Assembly: GCA_964406105.1 (NCBI GenBank)
Contig: CAYOQK010000011.1
Span: 19,163-83,162 of the forward strand
Length of the DNA stretch: 64,000 nt
Source: WGAB01 sp964406105
GTDB taxonomy: Bacteria; Hydrothermota; Hydrothermia; WGAB01
Direction of reading: 5' to 3'
Part shown: piece after piece, positions 1 to 8,111 of the stretch
How the letters are laid out: the number at the start of each line of letters is the position of its first letter
Numbering within the stretch: position 1 is the stretch's first letter
Position numbers and translations under genes: made by a program
Notes under the pieces: model-generated
Told to the model about the DNA's origin: nothing
Databases searched by the model: none
What the model saw: the letters and a program-made list of their open reading frames with translations, nothing else

Positions 1-814
1 TGGTCAAGGTTTCTGGGGGCCAACCGGTATAGGCAGGGAAACGCACCACGGCCTGCAAATCTTGCACCAGGGGTTCTTCAAACACCTGGAGGGTACAGGG
101 TGGGCTGCTCAAGCCTGAGGGCACCACGGCCTGGAACCGGTAAGTTCCAGGGGAAAGGGCGAGTTTTTCAAAGCGATAACGGCCCTGTGCGGTATCGGAT
201 TCCACGGGCCGGAGGGTATCCACGGAGTTGAACACCAGCACAGGGACCTCTTGCAACTGCCAGGTTTCCACGGTGACGGTCACCGGGGAACCGGCAAACA
301 CCGCGCGCGGAAAGGTGATCACGGTCAAACGGGGCTGCAGGGGCCAAGGGCGGTGGACTGCGGTGTACAGAGCCCGAACGGCTCCCAGGGGATCAAGGGC
401 CGTTAGGGCCAGAGCCAGGATCCACCCCCCGAAGAACCATCGGAGGGCCCAAGGGGATGGCCGGAGGCTGTCCAAAAGGTGGGGCACCTGGTGTTGCACT
501 TGATGCCACAGAGTCCGCTGGAGTTCAGGGGGCAACCGTTGGCCCAGTTCCACAGCGCTGAGCAGGTCTTCCCCCAGGGGGTTCCGGCGAAACACAGCAT
601 ACGCCAACGCCCGTCGGTTTCGCAAAGGCCACCAGGTGGCCCCGGTGATGCTGGCAGCTGCCGCGGCTGACACGGGTACCAGCCAAGGGATCACACCGGG
701 CCAGAGTACGGCCAATGCCCACCCCACTCCCAGGGTTCCCAGGCCTATCAACAGCCCGTGGAACCACCCCAGGAGGAACCCACGAAGTCGGAGGCGAAGG
801 AACAGGCCGCGCAT
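1..814 (-). CDS. DUF4175-like membrane protein, C-terminus cut by window edge
   Basis: Open frame on the minus strand running off the window start; 271 codons are visible from an ATG at 814. Hydrophobic stretches at residues 12-36, 39-58 and 125-141 look like membrane segments. After them comes a beta-rich extracytoplasmic part ending in FPAYTGWPPETL (259-270), which resembles the conserved YPAYTG-type motif of large DUF4175-family proteins; that assignment is from memory of the family and not certain. The frame starts 8 bases after the lpxB stop. A TATAAT overlaps that stop codon and ends 7 bases before the ATG, so the gene may also have its own leaderless transcript. No Shine-Dalgarno sequence is visible. 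Function unknown. Confidence 0.6.
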   Translation of the reverse strand, partial: MRGLFLRLRLRGFLLGWFHGLLIGLGTLGVGWALAVLWPGVIPWLVPVSAAAAASITGATWWPLRNRRALAYAVFRRNPLGEDLLSAVELGQRLPPELQRTLWHQVQHQVPHLLDSLRPSPWALRWFFGGWILALALTALDPLGAVRALYTAVHRPWPLQPRLTVITFPRAVFAGSPVTVTVETWQLQEVPVLVFNSVDTLRPVESDTAQGRYRFEKLALSPGTYRFQAVVPSGLSSPPCTLQVFEEPLVQDLQAVVRFPAYTGWPPETLT

Positions 815-827
815 CCTGTCAATTATA
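814..827 (-). promoter_or_regulatory. Possible internal leaderless promoter of the DUF4175-like gene
   Basis: TATAAT on the minus strand (827 to 822), then 7 bases, then the ATG at 814. The spacing matches other leaderless starts in the window, but the hexamer 17 bp upstream (CCAGGT) is not a -35 match, so this is weaker than most. Confidence 0.4.
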
Positions 828-1947
828 CCCGCGGCGAGTTGACCACCTGGCGGTACAGGGCGGCGATGTGCTGGGCCGCGCGACGCGATGCCCCAGGCGG
901 GCCCAGGTGTTCCCTCAGGGAAAGCAGTTGGCGATGCATGGCCAGGTACTGCTCTTCTGAAGACAGGATCTCGTGGATCCGGCGGGCCAAAGGTTCAGGT
1001 TTCAGGTGTTGGACGTACTCAGGAACCACAGGCCGGCCGGAGATGAGGTTGACCAGGGAGATGTAGCGCACCCTGGCCAGGGCCCGGGCCAACCAATAGG
1101 AGAGGTCAGAGAGCACGTACACCACCACCATCGGCACACCCACAAGGCCCACCTCCAAACTGGCGGTTCCCGAGGCCACTACGGCGAAATCCGCTTGACG
1201 TGCGATGGTTTCAGCGTTGCCAGGTACCACTTGGGCCTCTGGCAGCCAGTCCTGGGGGTTCACCTGGACGTCTGGGGCCTTAGATACGAGGAACCGGCGG
1301 TAGCCCCATCTCTTCAGGTGTTCTGCCAGGCGTGCCATGCGGGGCAGGAGCCGTCGCACTTCGGTGTGTCGTGATCCGGGCAAAAAGGCGATGACCGGAT
1401 CTCGGGGCAACTGGCGGCGTCGCACCGGGGGCCCCATTTGATCCATAAGCGGATGGCCCACGTAATGGGCCGGTACACCGTAGGCTTTCAGATAGGGCAT
1501 CTCAAAGGGCAGGATGGAAAGGGCCAGGGCCACGTTGCGACGCAGTGACCGCAATCGGCGGTACCCCCACGACCAGAACTGGGGAAGGATGTAGTACACC
1601 ACAGGGATTCCGGCATCGTGCAGCCGACGGGCCAGGCGGAGGTGGAACCCTGGGTAATCCACGAGGATAGCCAGGGCTGCCCGTTGCCGGGCGAGACGTA
1701 CCAGGTCCCGGTAGATGTCATAGAGCCGACCCACGTTTTGGAGGGCCTCCTGGAATCCGATTACGGCATGGGCTTCACGTTGATGATGCACCAGGTGTAC
1801 ACCTGCCTGGGCCATGCGGTCGCCTCCGAACCCCAGGAGTTCCACCTCAGGCAGGAGGGTCCGCAGATCGCGCACCAAGGCAGCCGCATGGAGGTCGCCC
1901 GAGGGCTCGCCAGCGGAGATCAATAGGCCCTTCTGCCCCGCCATCAT
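823..1947 (-). CDS. lpxB: Lipid-A-disaccharide synthase
   Basis: Peripheral inner-membrane GT19 enzyme joining UDP-2,3-diacylglucosamine and lipid X to give lipid A disaccharide, a committed step of lipopolysaccharide synthesis. The 374-residue protein has near-usual length (E. coli about 382). It shows the N-terminal SAGEPSGD motif (11-18), a central LPGSR motif and a C-terminal SGTASLE motif of the nucleotide-sugar site. Two ATGs are adjacent at 1947 and 1944; the first is used here. It starts 3 bases after the nfi stop, in the unit PorV-like, smpB, nfi, lpxB, DUF4175-like. Its presence is the main evidence that the host is a diderm with lipid A. Confidence 0.95.
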   Translation of the reverse strand: MMAGQKGLLISAGEPSGDLHAAALVRDLRTLLPEVELLGFGGDRMAQAGVHLVHHQREAHAVIGFQEALQNVGRLYDIYRDLVRLARQRAALAILVDYPGFHLRLARRLHDAGIPVVYYILPQFWSWGYRRLRSLRRNVALALSILPFEMPYLKAYGVPAHYVGHPLMDQMGPPVRRRQLPRDPVIAFLPGSRHTEVRRLLPRMARLAEHLKRWGYRRFLVSKAPDVQVNPQDWLPEAQVVPGNAETIARQADFAVVASGTASLEVGLVGVPMVVVYVLSDLSYWLARALARVRYISLVNLISGRPVVPEYVQHLKPEPLARRIHEILSSEEQYLAMHRQLLSLREHLGPPGASRRAAQHIAALYRQVVNSPRV

Positions 1948-1950
1948 GGC

Positions 1951-2622
1951 CTAATCATACGGGTTTGAGGCATTTTGCTGGAGCCGTCGCACCCAGGCCC
2001 GCGACCGCAAATCCGCCTGGCGAACGGGTTCAGGCAACCGATACCCTTGGCAGGTGGCCAACACCCAATGCAGGCTCTCGTGCAGGGTGATGCGATGACC
2101 AGGGGAGGCGAACACCGGCCGAACGCCCGTACGGGTGCGCACCACCCAGCCCACCTGCTCTCCACGGTGCCATAGAGGCGTGGCACTGCCTGCCTCCGGG
2201 CCGGGCTCTTCGTACTCGCCCACCAAGGGGTGCTTGGCAACCCCCACGGTGGGAAGGTCGGCCAGAACCCCCAGATGGGCGGCAATCCCCAAACGACGGG
2301 GGTGAGCAATGCCTTGGCCATCCACCAGCAAGAGGTCCGGGCGGTGTTCCAGCCGTCGGAGTGCTTGTAGCACCACCGGCAACTCACGGAAGGAGAGAAA
2401 GGTGGGCACATAGGGGAACCGCACAGGGGCCGTTTGATGGACTTCCTCCACGAGTCTTAAGCCAGGCCACTGGAACACCACCACCACCGCCACCATCCGA
2501 CGCAGGGACCGGCTGTACGATACATCCACCCCTCCCACCGTGGCCGGAGGACGAGCCAAAGGAACCAACTGCACCCGTTGGGCCAAGCGCTCCTGAATCC
2601 TCTGAAGAGTGGTCAGATTCAA
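1951..2622 (-). CDS. nfi: Endonuclease V
   Basis: Repairs deaminated adenine (inosine) in DNA by cutting the second phosphodiester bond 3' of the lesion. At 223 residues it equals the E. coli enzyme in length. Visible family motifs are GVDVSY with the metal-binding Asp at residue 33, the YVPTFLSFRELP block near 72-83, LLVDGQGIAHPRRLG with the second Asp, and VGVAKHPL with the conserved Lys. Its ATG overlaps the smpB stop by 4 bases. A deamination-repair enzyme fits a hot habitat, but that link is inference. Confidence 0.93.
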   Translation of the reverse strand: MNLTTLQRIQERLAQRVQLVPLARPPATVGGVDVSYSRSLRRMVAVVVVFQWPGLRLVEEVHQTAPVRFPYVPTFLSFRELPVVLQALRRLEHRPDLLLVDGQGIAHPRRLGIAAHLGVLADLPTVGVAKHPLVGEYEEPGPEAGSATPLWHRGEQVGWVVRTRTGVRPVFASPGHRITLHESLHWVLATCQGYRLPEPVRQADLRSRAWVRRLQQNASNPYD

Positions 2623-3074
2623 TACCGCGACCGTTTCAGGTACTTTTGGATCTCTCGGTCCAGTTCCCGCCGTTTGATGGTTTCCCGTTTCTCGTATTTC
2701 CGTTTCCCCCGCACCAGGGCCAATTCCAATTTGATGAGGCCCCGTTTCTCATACACCCGCAGGGGGATCAAGGTCAGCCCCCGTTCCCGCACCTTTCCGA
2801 TGAGACGTTTGATCTCGTGCTTGTGGAGCAGCAGTTTCCGGGGCCGTTCTGGATCGGGCACAAAGGCCCCTGCGTGGCTGTAAGGAGAGACGTGCATGTG
2901 GTACACATACACCTCACCGTCCTCAATGTCGGCGTAGGCATCTTGGATGGAAACCCGCCCCTGCTTGATGGATTTCACCTCACTGCCCTCCAGAACAATG
3001 CCCGCTTCAAAGGTTTCCAGGATCTCGTAGTCGTGTCGGGCACGACGATTGACCACAATGTTGCGGACGGGCAT
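2619..3074 (-). CDS. smpB: SsrA-binding protein SmpB
   Basis: Binds tmRNA and brings it to stalled ribosomes for trans-translation. The 151-residue product has the full family layout: N-terminal NRRARHDYEILETFEAGI, the EGSEVKSI core, and the basic tail KRKYEKRETIKRRELDREI that enters the mRNA channel. It starts 3 bases after the stop of the PorV-like gene without a clear Shine-Dalgarno sequence, so translational coupling is likely. No ssrA gene is visible in the window. Confidence 0.96.
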   Translation of the reverse strand: MPVRNIVVNRRARHDYEILETFEAGIVLEGSEVKSIKQGRVSIQDAYADIEDGEVYVYHMHVSPYSHAGAFVPDPERPRKLLLHKHEIKRLIGKVRERGLTLIPLRVYEKRGLIKLELALVRGKRKYEKRETIKRRELDREIQKYLKRSRY

Positions 3075-3077
3075 GGA

Positions 3078-3950
3078 TCAGTACACGGACAGGCTCACCA
3101 AATGCAGATCTCCCAAGGAAGCCATGGGACCATAGGCGTAAGTGAACCGAATCCGCCGCCAGTGGAGTTCCAGCCCTGGCATGACCCCCATTAGGAAATC
3201 GTTGGGGTCTCCCAGTTTCAGGGCCGACCACTGGGACGTGTACGCCAACGATAAGGACAAAAGGGACGTGAGATGGTACCTGCCGGCCAATTGGACCCAA
3301 CTGCCCAAGGGGGAAAGCACAGCACCCAAGGAAAGCTGAACCGCCTCTCCCACTGCGTACTGGGCCGTTGCGCGGAATTGGGGTGCCGGGTTGTACCGAT
3401 CCTTAACCATGGGCTTGAGTTCTACGCCCACATTGGCCAGGGAAACCGCCATCCGTAGGGGCCTTGGAGCCGGGTGCCATAGAACCCCTACCGCACCTCC
3501 TACGGCCAAGGAAGAATACGGCGGAATGCTTTGGGCATAGAGGCCCATCCCAAATCCCAGGGTCCAGGTGGGTGAGAGTGGCCGTTGGAAGGTGGACCCG
3601 ATGTAAAGATGCTGCGTGGAAAAGGTGCCCACCACCTGGCCCGTGCCATCGGTTTTGTCCAGGGTGCCGGAGAACATCCCCTGCAGATGGATCTGGGTCC
3701 CGGGCTTCAGGTTCCAATGGAAAGCCCCTAAGGTGACCCCTCCCAGCCAGGAGGCCACCGACATTGCCCGTGCGGGATGGGGTGAGGCCACCGCCGGATG
3801 CCACAGCGCCTGGCTTACACCGGGTTCCAAAGGTGCAAACAGCACCGAGGGGCTGGGCGACAGGTTCATGTACTCATAGCCCCATCCAGCCAGAACCGGA
3901 GAGGCCACCAACCAAAGGAAGATCCACCAAGAGCGGAGTTTCGGCTTCAT
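3078..3950 (-). CDS. PorV/PorQ-like (UPF0164-type) outer-membrane protein
   Basis: Predicted secreted beta-barrel of 290 residues. It opens with a signal peptide (MKPKLRSWW, hydrophobic core IFLWLVASPVLA) followed by GYEYMNLSPSP, then many alternating short strands with glycine turns such as LGFGMGLYAQSIPP, ending in an aromatic residue (LVSLSVY) as barrel proteins do. The N-terminal pattern and length suit the PorV/PorQ group common in FCB and WOR-3 genomes; the exact role is unknown. I chose the ATG at 3950 because a TATAAT lies 7 bases upstream; the frame stays open further upstream but would then span the promoter. First gene of a five-gene unit. Confidence 0.65.
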   Translation of the reverse strand: MKPKLRSWWIFLWLVASPVLAGWGYEYMNLSPSPSVLFAPLEPGVSQALWHPAVASPHPARAMSVASWLGGVTLGAFHWNLKPGTQIHLQGMFSGTLDKTDGTGQVVGTFSTQHLYIGSTFQRPLSPTWTLGFGMGLYAQSIPPYSSLAVGGAVGVLWHPAPRPLRMAVSLANVGVELKPMVKDRYNPAPQFRATAQYAVGEAVQLSLGAVLSPLGSWVQLAGRYHLTSLLSLSLAYTSQWSALKLGDPNDFLMGVMPGLELHWRRIRFTYAYGPMASLGDLHLVSLSVY

Positions 3951-3986
3951 GCTGGGCATTATACTCTCTGGCCTTTCTGGGGGCAA
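3951..3986 (-). promoter_or_regulatory. Leaderless promoter of the PorV-like/smpB/nfi/lpxB unit
   Basis: TTGCCC (3986-3981), spacer of exactly 17 bp, TATAAT (3963-3958), then 7 bases to the ATG at 3950. The expected transcription start falls on or next to the A of the start codon. Confidence 0.75.
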
Positions 3987-4050
3987 CGAAGGCCCGAGGG
4001 GCTTGGGGACGCACTCCGGGGGTGTTCCTGAGGCATTCTCAAGATGCCGC

Positions 4051-4062
4051 TATAATTCAGGC
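4051..4062 (+). promoter_or_regulatory. Leaderless -10 element of the asparagine-synthetase-like gene
   Basis: Perfect TATAAT at 4051-4056 followed by 6 bases and the ATG at 4063. No good -35 hexamer at 16-18 bp. Only about 100 bp separate it from the divergent promoter at 3951-3986. Confidence 0.6.
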
Positions 4063-5850
4063 ATGGGCGTGTTCCTGGGTGTCGCGGGCCCTCCAGAGGT
4101 GCTCCAGCAAACCCCTCCTCTCACCCTCTCTGGCGAGCCCTTCCAGCACCTTACCCTGCAACAGCAAGCGTTTCCAGGATGCCGGGTTTTGCGGGGCCGG
4201 TCGCCTTCATCCCTGGACCCTCCGGTGCATACCCCGGCACCGGGTTTGATGATCCTTTGGGACGGCACCCTGCTGGAACGAGGATGGTCCTTTCGGGAAT
4301 TCCGGGCCACAGCCGAGGCAACACGCCACCTGCTGGCCCGTCCGCACCAGGCTTTAAACGAGGTAAAAGGATGGTTCGCGATGGCAGCCTACGACGCCCA
4401 GCAACACCGCCTGGTGCTGGCCACCGACTGGATGGGAATCCGGCCGGTGTTCTACCGGTGGGACGAAGACCACGACCTCCTGTGGTTCGGCACCTTGTTG
4501 GGCCCACTAAAGCCCGGTGCGCCCGACCTGGCGGGTCTGGCTGAGTACTTCTTCCTGAACTACCCCCTAAGGCACCGCACCCTGCACCGGAACCTGGCGC
4601 GTCTCCCCTCAGGCCATTACCTGGTTTGGAGCCCTGGCAATGCCCCCGAGATCCATGCCTACTATTCCCATGCGGATCGCCTCTTTTCCCAGGAGCTCCG
4701 TCCGGAGATCGGCCGGCGTCAAATCGTGGAGGCCTTTATTGAAACCACTCGCGCGTTGGCCAACAGCACCACAGGCCTCCTGCTCACTGGGGGCTTTGAC
4801 AGCCGGGTGGTCCTGGCCGCACTGCAGTCAGCACCAGGGGTGCAGGTGCACGCTCTCACCTTCGGCGATCCAGCCTCTGGTAACGTGTCTACCGCTCGGA
4901 AGGTGGCCGAACGAGCAGGGGTTCGGTTCCAAAATCTGGATCCCAATCCGGTGTTTCGCCGGGAGTTTTATCATTGGGCACGGATCAACACCCTGGCCAC
5001 CGACGGTCTGGAGGTGGCCACCAAGGCCCATTACCTGTGGGCCCTTTCCACCGTGAACCCGCCCCCTCCGGTGTTGCTCAGCGGCACGGGAGGGTCTGAA
5101 CTCTTCCGACAAACCGGCGTATTGGGAACCATTTACTCTCCTCTGCTTCTCTCACTTTTGGAGAGCGCCCACCCTCCCACCTTGGAACAGTTGGCCACCC
5201 TTCCCCAAGCCCGCTGGCTCCACGTGGACACCTTCACCGAAGACGCCCGGGCCGGTTTGCGCCAGGACCTTGCCGCATTGCTCCAACGCCCTCCCCACGA
5301 ACGCATCGCCTATTTCCACGTGTTTAACCTGGCGGAACTGTTCCCTCGGTACTTTGAAAACGAGATGCGGGTGGAGCAACTGTATACGGTGAAACGCTAT
5401 CCCTTCTTGGACCTGGACTTCGTGGAACTGGTGTTTGCGTCTGCGGCGGTTTCTCCCCTCCGTGCCCACCTGTTCAAAAAGAGCCGCTGGGCACCCCTGA
5501 AACGACTGCGGTTTTACACTGAGGTGCTCCAAAAGACCCTGCCCGCCCTGGCCCGCATGGAGACCGACCGAGGGATCCGGCCGGACTACGCCAGCCATCC
5601 TTGGGGGCTAATTCGGTCGCTTATCGGGTATTGGCGGTTTCAGCGGCATCGGCCACCCGGAGAGTATCGGTTCGGAGAGTGGTTGGAGCACTTCCCCTTG
5701 GCGCCCCGATGGCCCTGTGAGCCCCCGGTTCGGCGACAGCGTCTTACCGAAGCCCTGCAAAACCTTCGGGGCACCCCGCGAGCCTTCCCCTTGGGTGCCT
5801 CCCGAGCCCTCACGTATTGCCTATGGCAAGAGCTCCTGCACACCCTCTGA
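4063..5850 (+). CDS. Asparagine-synthetase-like protein lacking the N-terminal Cys
   Basis: 595 residues with the two-part layout of class B asparagine synthetases: an N-terminal Ntn-hydrolase-like part (GWFAMAAYD near 103-111, DWMGIRPVFYR near 122-132) and a C-terminal ATP-pyrophosphatase part with PP-loop LTGGFDSRVV (241-250). The start used (ATG at 4063) follows a leaderless TATAAT and gives MGVFLG; residue 2 is Gly rather than the Cys that hydrolyses glutamine. It therefore probably uses ammonia, or amidates or ligates another substrate, like the asparagine-synthetase-like proteins of surface-polymer and natural-product clusters. It stands alone on the plus strand before gcvT. Substrate unknown. 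Confidence 0.75.
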   Translation: MGVFLGVAGPPEVLQQTPPLTLSGEPFQHLTLQQQAFPGCRVLRGRSPSSLDPPVHTPAPGLMILWDGTLLERGWSFREFRATAEATRHLLARPHQALNEVKGWFAMAAYDAQQHRLVLATDWMGIRPVFYRWDEDHDLLWFGTLLGPLKPGAPDLAGLAEYFFLNYPLRHRTLHRNLARLPSGHYLVWSPGNAPEIHAYYSHADRLFSQELRPEIGRRQIVEAFIETTRALANSTTGLLLTGGFDSRVVLAALQSAPGVQVHALTFGDPASGNVSTARKVAERAGVRFQNLDPNPVFRREFYHWARINTLATDGLEVATKAHYLWALSTVNPPPPVLLSGTGGSELFRQTGVLGTIYSPLLLSLLESAHPPTLEQLATLPQARWLHVDTFTEDARAGLRQDLAALLQRPPHERIAYFHVFNLAELFPRYFENEMRVEQLYTVKRYPFLDLDFVELVFASAAVSPLRAHLFKKSRWAPLKRLRFYTEVLQKTLPALARMETDRGIRPDYASHPWGLIRSLIGYWRFQRHRPPGEYRFGEWLEHFPLAPRWPCEPPVRRQRLTEALQNLRGTPRAFPLGASRALTYCLWQELLHTL

Positions 5851-5862
5851 GATGATCTCTCC

Positions 5863-5891
5863 TTGCAATCCCCTGGGGCGGTGTCTAAACT
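5863..5891 (+). promoter_or_regulatory. Promoter of gcvT
   Basis: TTGCAA (5863-5868), 17-bp spacer, TAAACT (5886-5891). Unlike the leaderless promoters it is followed by a short leader with Shine-Dalgarno GGAGG (5902-5906) 6 bases before the ATG at 5913. Confidence 0.65.
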
Positions 5892-5912
5892 ATCGGAAAC
5901 CGGAGGCTTTCC

Positions 5913-7028
5913 ATGTTGAAACGCACACCTCTTTATGAACTCCACCGCGAACTGGGTGCCAAGATCGTTCCCTTTGCCGGCTTTGAAATGCCCATCCAGT
6001 ACACCTCCATCGTGGAGGAACATCGCTGGGTGCGGCAACACGCAGGCCTGTTTGACGTATCCCACATGGGAGAGTTCGTGATCCGGGGACCACGGGCCCT
6101 GGAATTCGTATCCTACATCACGTCTAACGACCCTGCACGTCTCGGCGTTGGCCAAGTGCAGTACTCCGCCATGCTCACAGAGCAAGGAACCTTCGTGGAT
6201 GATCTCCTGACCTACCGCTTTGAGGACCACTTCATGCTGGTGGTCAATGCCGCCAACATTGAAAAGGACTTCGCCCACGTGCAAACCCATCTGTTTGCCA
6301 CCGGTGTGGAGGCCCTCAATCTCTCCGATGAAACCGGCGAGGTGGCCCTTCAAGGCCCCCGAGCCCAAGAGGTACTGCAACCCCTGGTGGACTTTGACCT
6401 GGAAACCCTGGGCTACTATTGGGCCCGCCACGCCACGGTGGCCGGCGTAAAGGCCATTGTGTCCCGCACAGGGTACACCGGCGAAGACGGCTTTGAGATC
6501 TACACCCGCCCCGAGGATCTGGAAACCGTGGCGCGCGCTCTGCTGGAACACCCCGAGGTGCGACCCATCGGACTGGGAGCCCGCGATACCCTTCGCCTGG
6601 AAATGGGCTATCCCCTGTACGGCAACGACATTGACGAAACCATCAATCCCTTTGAGGCAGGCCTTGGATGGATCGTGCGGATGAAAAAGCCCGCCTTTGT
6701 GGGCAAAGAGGCTCTGCAACGGATCAAAGCCGCGGGGATCCACAGAAAGCGCGTGGGATTTGTGACCCCCAATCGCCGCATCATCCCCCGTCACCACATG
6801 CGGCTGTTCCATGAGGATCAGGAGGTGGGGTTCGTGACCTCGGGCAACTACTCCCCTATGCTCAATACCGGCATCGGAATGGGGTACGTGCCTCCCCATC
6901 TGGCACAAGAGGGGCAAACCCTGCACTTGGATTTTCGGAAACGCCGAGAAGCCGTAACGGTGGTGCCTTTGCCCTTTTACCAAAGGGGCACCGTCCGCAT
7001 GGGCTTTAAGGGGATCCAAAGGGACTAA
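5913..7028 (+). CDS. gcvT: Glycine cleavage system T protein (aminomethyltransferase)
   Basis: Transfers the aminomethyl carbon from lipoyl-H protein to tetrahydrofolate, releasing ammonia. The 371-residue length is typical. Visible are the N-terminal LHRELGAKIVPFAGFEMPIQY, the folate-binding NAANIEKDF region, SRTGYTGEDGFEIY, and the C-terminal barrel with TSGNYSPMLNTGIGMGYV. GGAGG lies 6 bases upstream of the ATG. No gcvH or gcvP gene is in the window, so the rest of the system must be elsewhere. The SDR gene follows after 6 bases, suggesting one transcript. Confidence 0.95.
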   Translation: MLKRTPLYELHRELGAKIVPFAGFEMPIQYTSIVEEHRWVRQHAGLFDVSHMGEFVIRGPRALEFVSYITSNDPARLGVGQVQYSAMLTEQGTFVDDLLTYRFEDHFMLVVNAANIEKDFAHVQTHLFATGVEALNLSDETGEVALQGPRAQEVLQPLVDFDLETLGYYWARHATVAGVKAIVSRTGYTGEDGFEIYTRPEDLETVARALLEHPEVRPIGLGARDTLRLEMGYPLYGNDIDETINPFEAGLGWIVRMKKPAFVGKEALQRIKAAGIHRKRVGFVTPNRRIIPRHHMRLFHEDQEVGFVTSGNYSPMLNTGIGMGYVPPHLAQEGQTLHLDFRKRREAVTVVPLPFYQRGTVRMGFKGIQRD

Positions 7029-7034
7029 CAGGTC

Positions 7035-8111
7035 ATGGCCCAGGCCACCGGCCTCTTCATGACCGGCTTCCCGGGCTTTATCGCTCGTAGGCTGCTGCCT
7101 GAGCTCGTTGCCCACTGGAACGGCAACCCTCACCTTCACTTGCTCGTGGAACCTCGCTACCATGGGATCGCCCAGCAAGTGCTGCAACGCCTCGGCATAA
7201 GGGCAACCCTTTGGCCTGGGGACATCACCCAGCCCGGTTTGGGTTTGTCCCACACCTTCCCTGCGGAACTCTACTCCTCCATCACCCATGTGTTTCACTT
7301 GGCGGCCAAGTACGATCTCGCCACCGACTACGCCAGCGCCTACCGGGTGAATGTGGAGGGTACGCGGAACGTGCTGGACTTCGCACGCCAATTCCCCCAA
7401 CTTCAGAAGGTGGTGTACTTTAGCACGGCCTATGTCTCAGGCGACCGCACCGACGAGGTGGCAGAGGACGACCTGGAGGCGGGCCAGGGCTTTAAAAACC
7501 CCTATGAACTCACGAAGTTTCAAGCCGAACAACTCGCCAGGGCCGCCATGGAGGACCTGCCCCTGGTGATCCTTCGGCCAGGGATTGTGGTGGGCGACTC
7601 GCGGACCGGCGAGACGGCCAAGTTTGACGGACCCTACTTCGTGCTACGTCTCTTGGCTCGGCTCCCCCGATGGCTCCCTTTGCCCTATTTGGGTCGTGGC
7701 ACAGCCCCGGTAAACTTGGTGCCTGTGGACTACGTGGTGCAGGCCACCAGAATCCTGGCCCTGCGGCCAGACAACGCAGGCACTACGTACCACCTCACCG
7801 ATCCTCGCCCCTACACCGCTCGCCAACTGTACGAAATGTTTTTAAAGGTCCTCCAACACCCCGCGCCCCGGGGCACGCTTCCGCTGCCTGTGCTACAAGC
7901 CGCTCTTTCCCTGCGAGCGATAGAACGGTTCCTGTGCGTGCCTCGGCAAGTGTTGCCCTACTTTGAGATCGGGGCGCAGTACCGCACAGATCATGCCCAG
8001 CAGCACCTCCCTACAGGGGTCTTTCCTCCGCCCGACTTCGCCGACTATTTGCCCACCCTGGTCCGTTACCTCTCACAGCACCTCCATGACCCCGAGAAAA
8101 TCCGTTGCTGA
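7035..8111 (+). CDS. NAD(P)-dependent SDR of the thioester-reductase (NAD_binding_4) type
   Basis: Extended short-chain dehydrogenase of 358 residues. The nucleotide-binding motif GFPGFIARRLL is at the N-terminus and the catalytic pair is in PYELTKFQAE (Tyr-x3-Lys). The segment VILRPGIVVGDSRTGETAKFDG is characteristic of the Lys2/male-sterility branch that reduces acyl thioesters. An aldehyde dehydrogenase gene overlaps its end by 26 bases, so the pair may convert acyl-CoA or acyl-ACP to an aldehyde and further, but it could also be an ordinary sugar or steroid-like epimerase. Family call firm, substrate inferred. Confidence 0.75.
   Translation: MAQATGLFMTGFPGFIARRLLPELVAHWNGNPHLHLLVEPRYHGIAQQVLQRLGIRATLWPGDITQPGLGLSHTFPAELYSSITHVFHLAAKYDLATDYASAYRVNVEGTRNVLDFARQFPQLQKVVYFSTAYVSGDRTDEVAEDDLEAGQGFKNPYELTKFQAEQLARAAMEDLPLVILRPGIVVGDSRTGETAKFDGPYFVLRLLARLPRWLPLPYLGRGTAPVNLVPVDYVVQATRILALRPDNAGTTYHLTDPRPYTARQLYEMFLKVLQHPAPRGTLPLPVLQAALSLRAIERFLCVPRQVLPYFEIGAQYRTDHAQQHLPTGVFPPPDFADYLPTLVRYLSQHLHDPEKIRC

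Noticed and set aside
3949..4062. N-terminal extension of the asparagine-synthetase-like gene
   Set aside because: The frame is open 38 codons further upstream, but that stretch contains the TATAAT element and no family similarity.
5851..5912. Glycine riboswitch upstream of gcvT
   Set aside because: Only 62 bases separate the genes and most of that is promoter and Shine-Dalgarno sequence; too short for the aptamer.
5640..7400. A 586-codon open frame antisense to gcvT and its neighbours
   Set aside because: It mirrors real genes in a GC-rich genome, has no family motif and no start signal. The same holds for long antisense frames at 9082-10002, 15830-17038, 43700-44833, 46787-48124 and 59435-61036.
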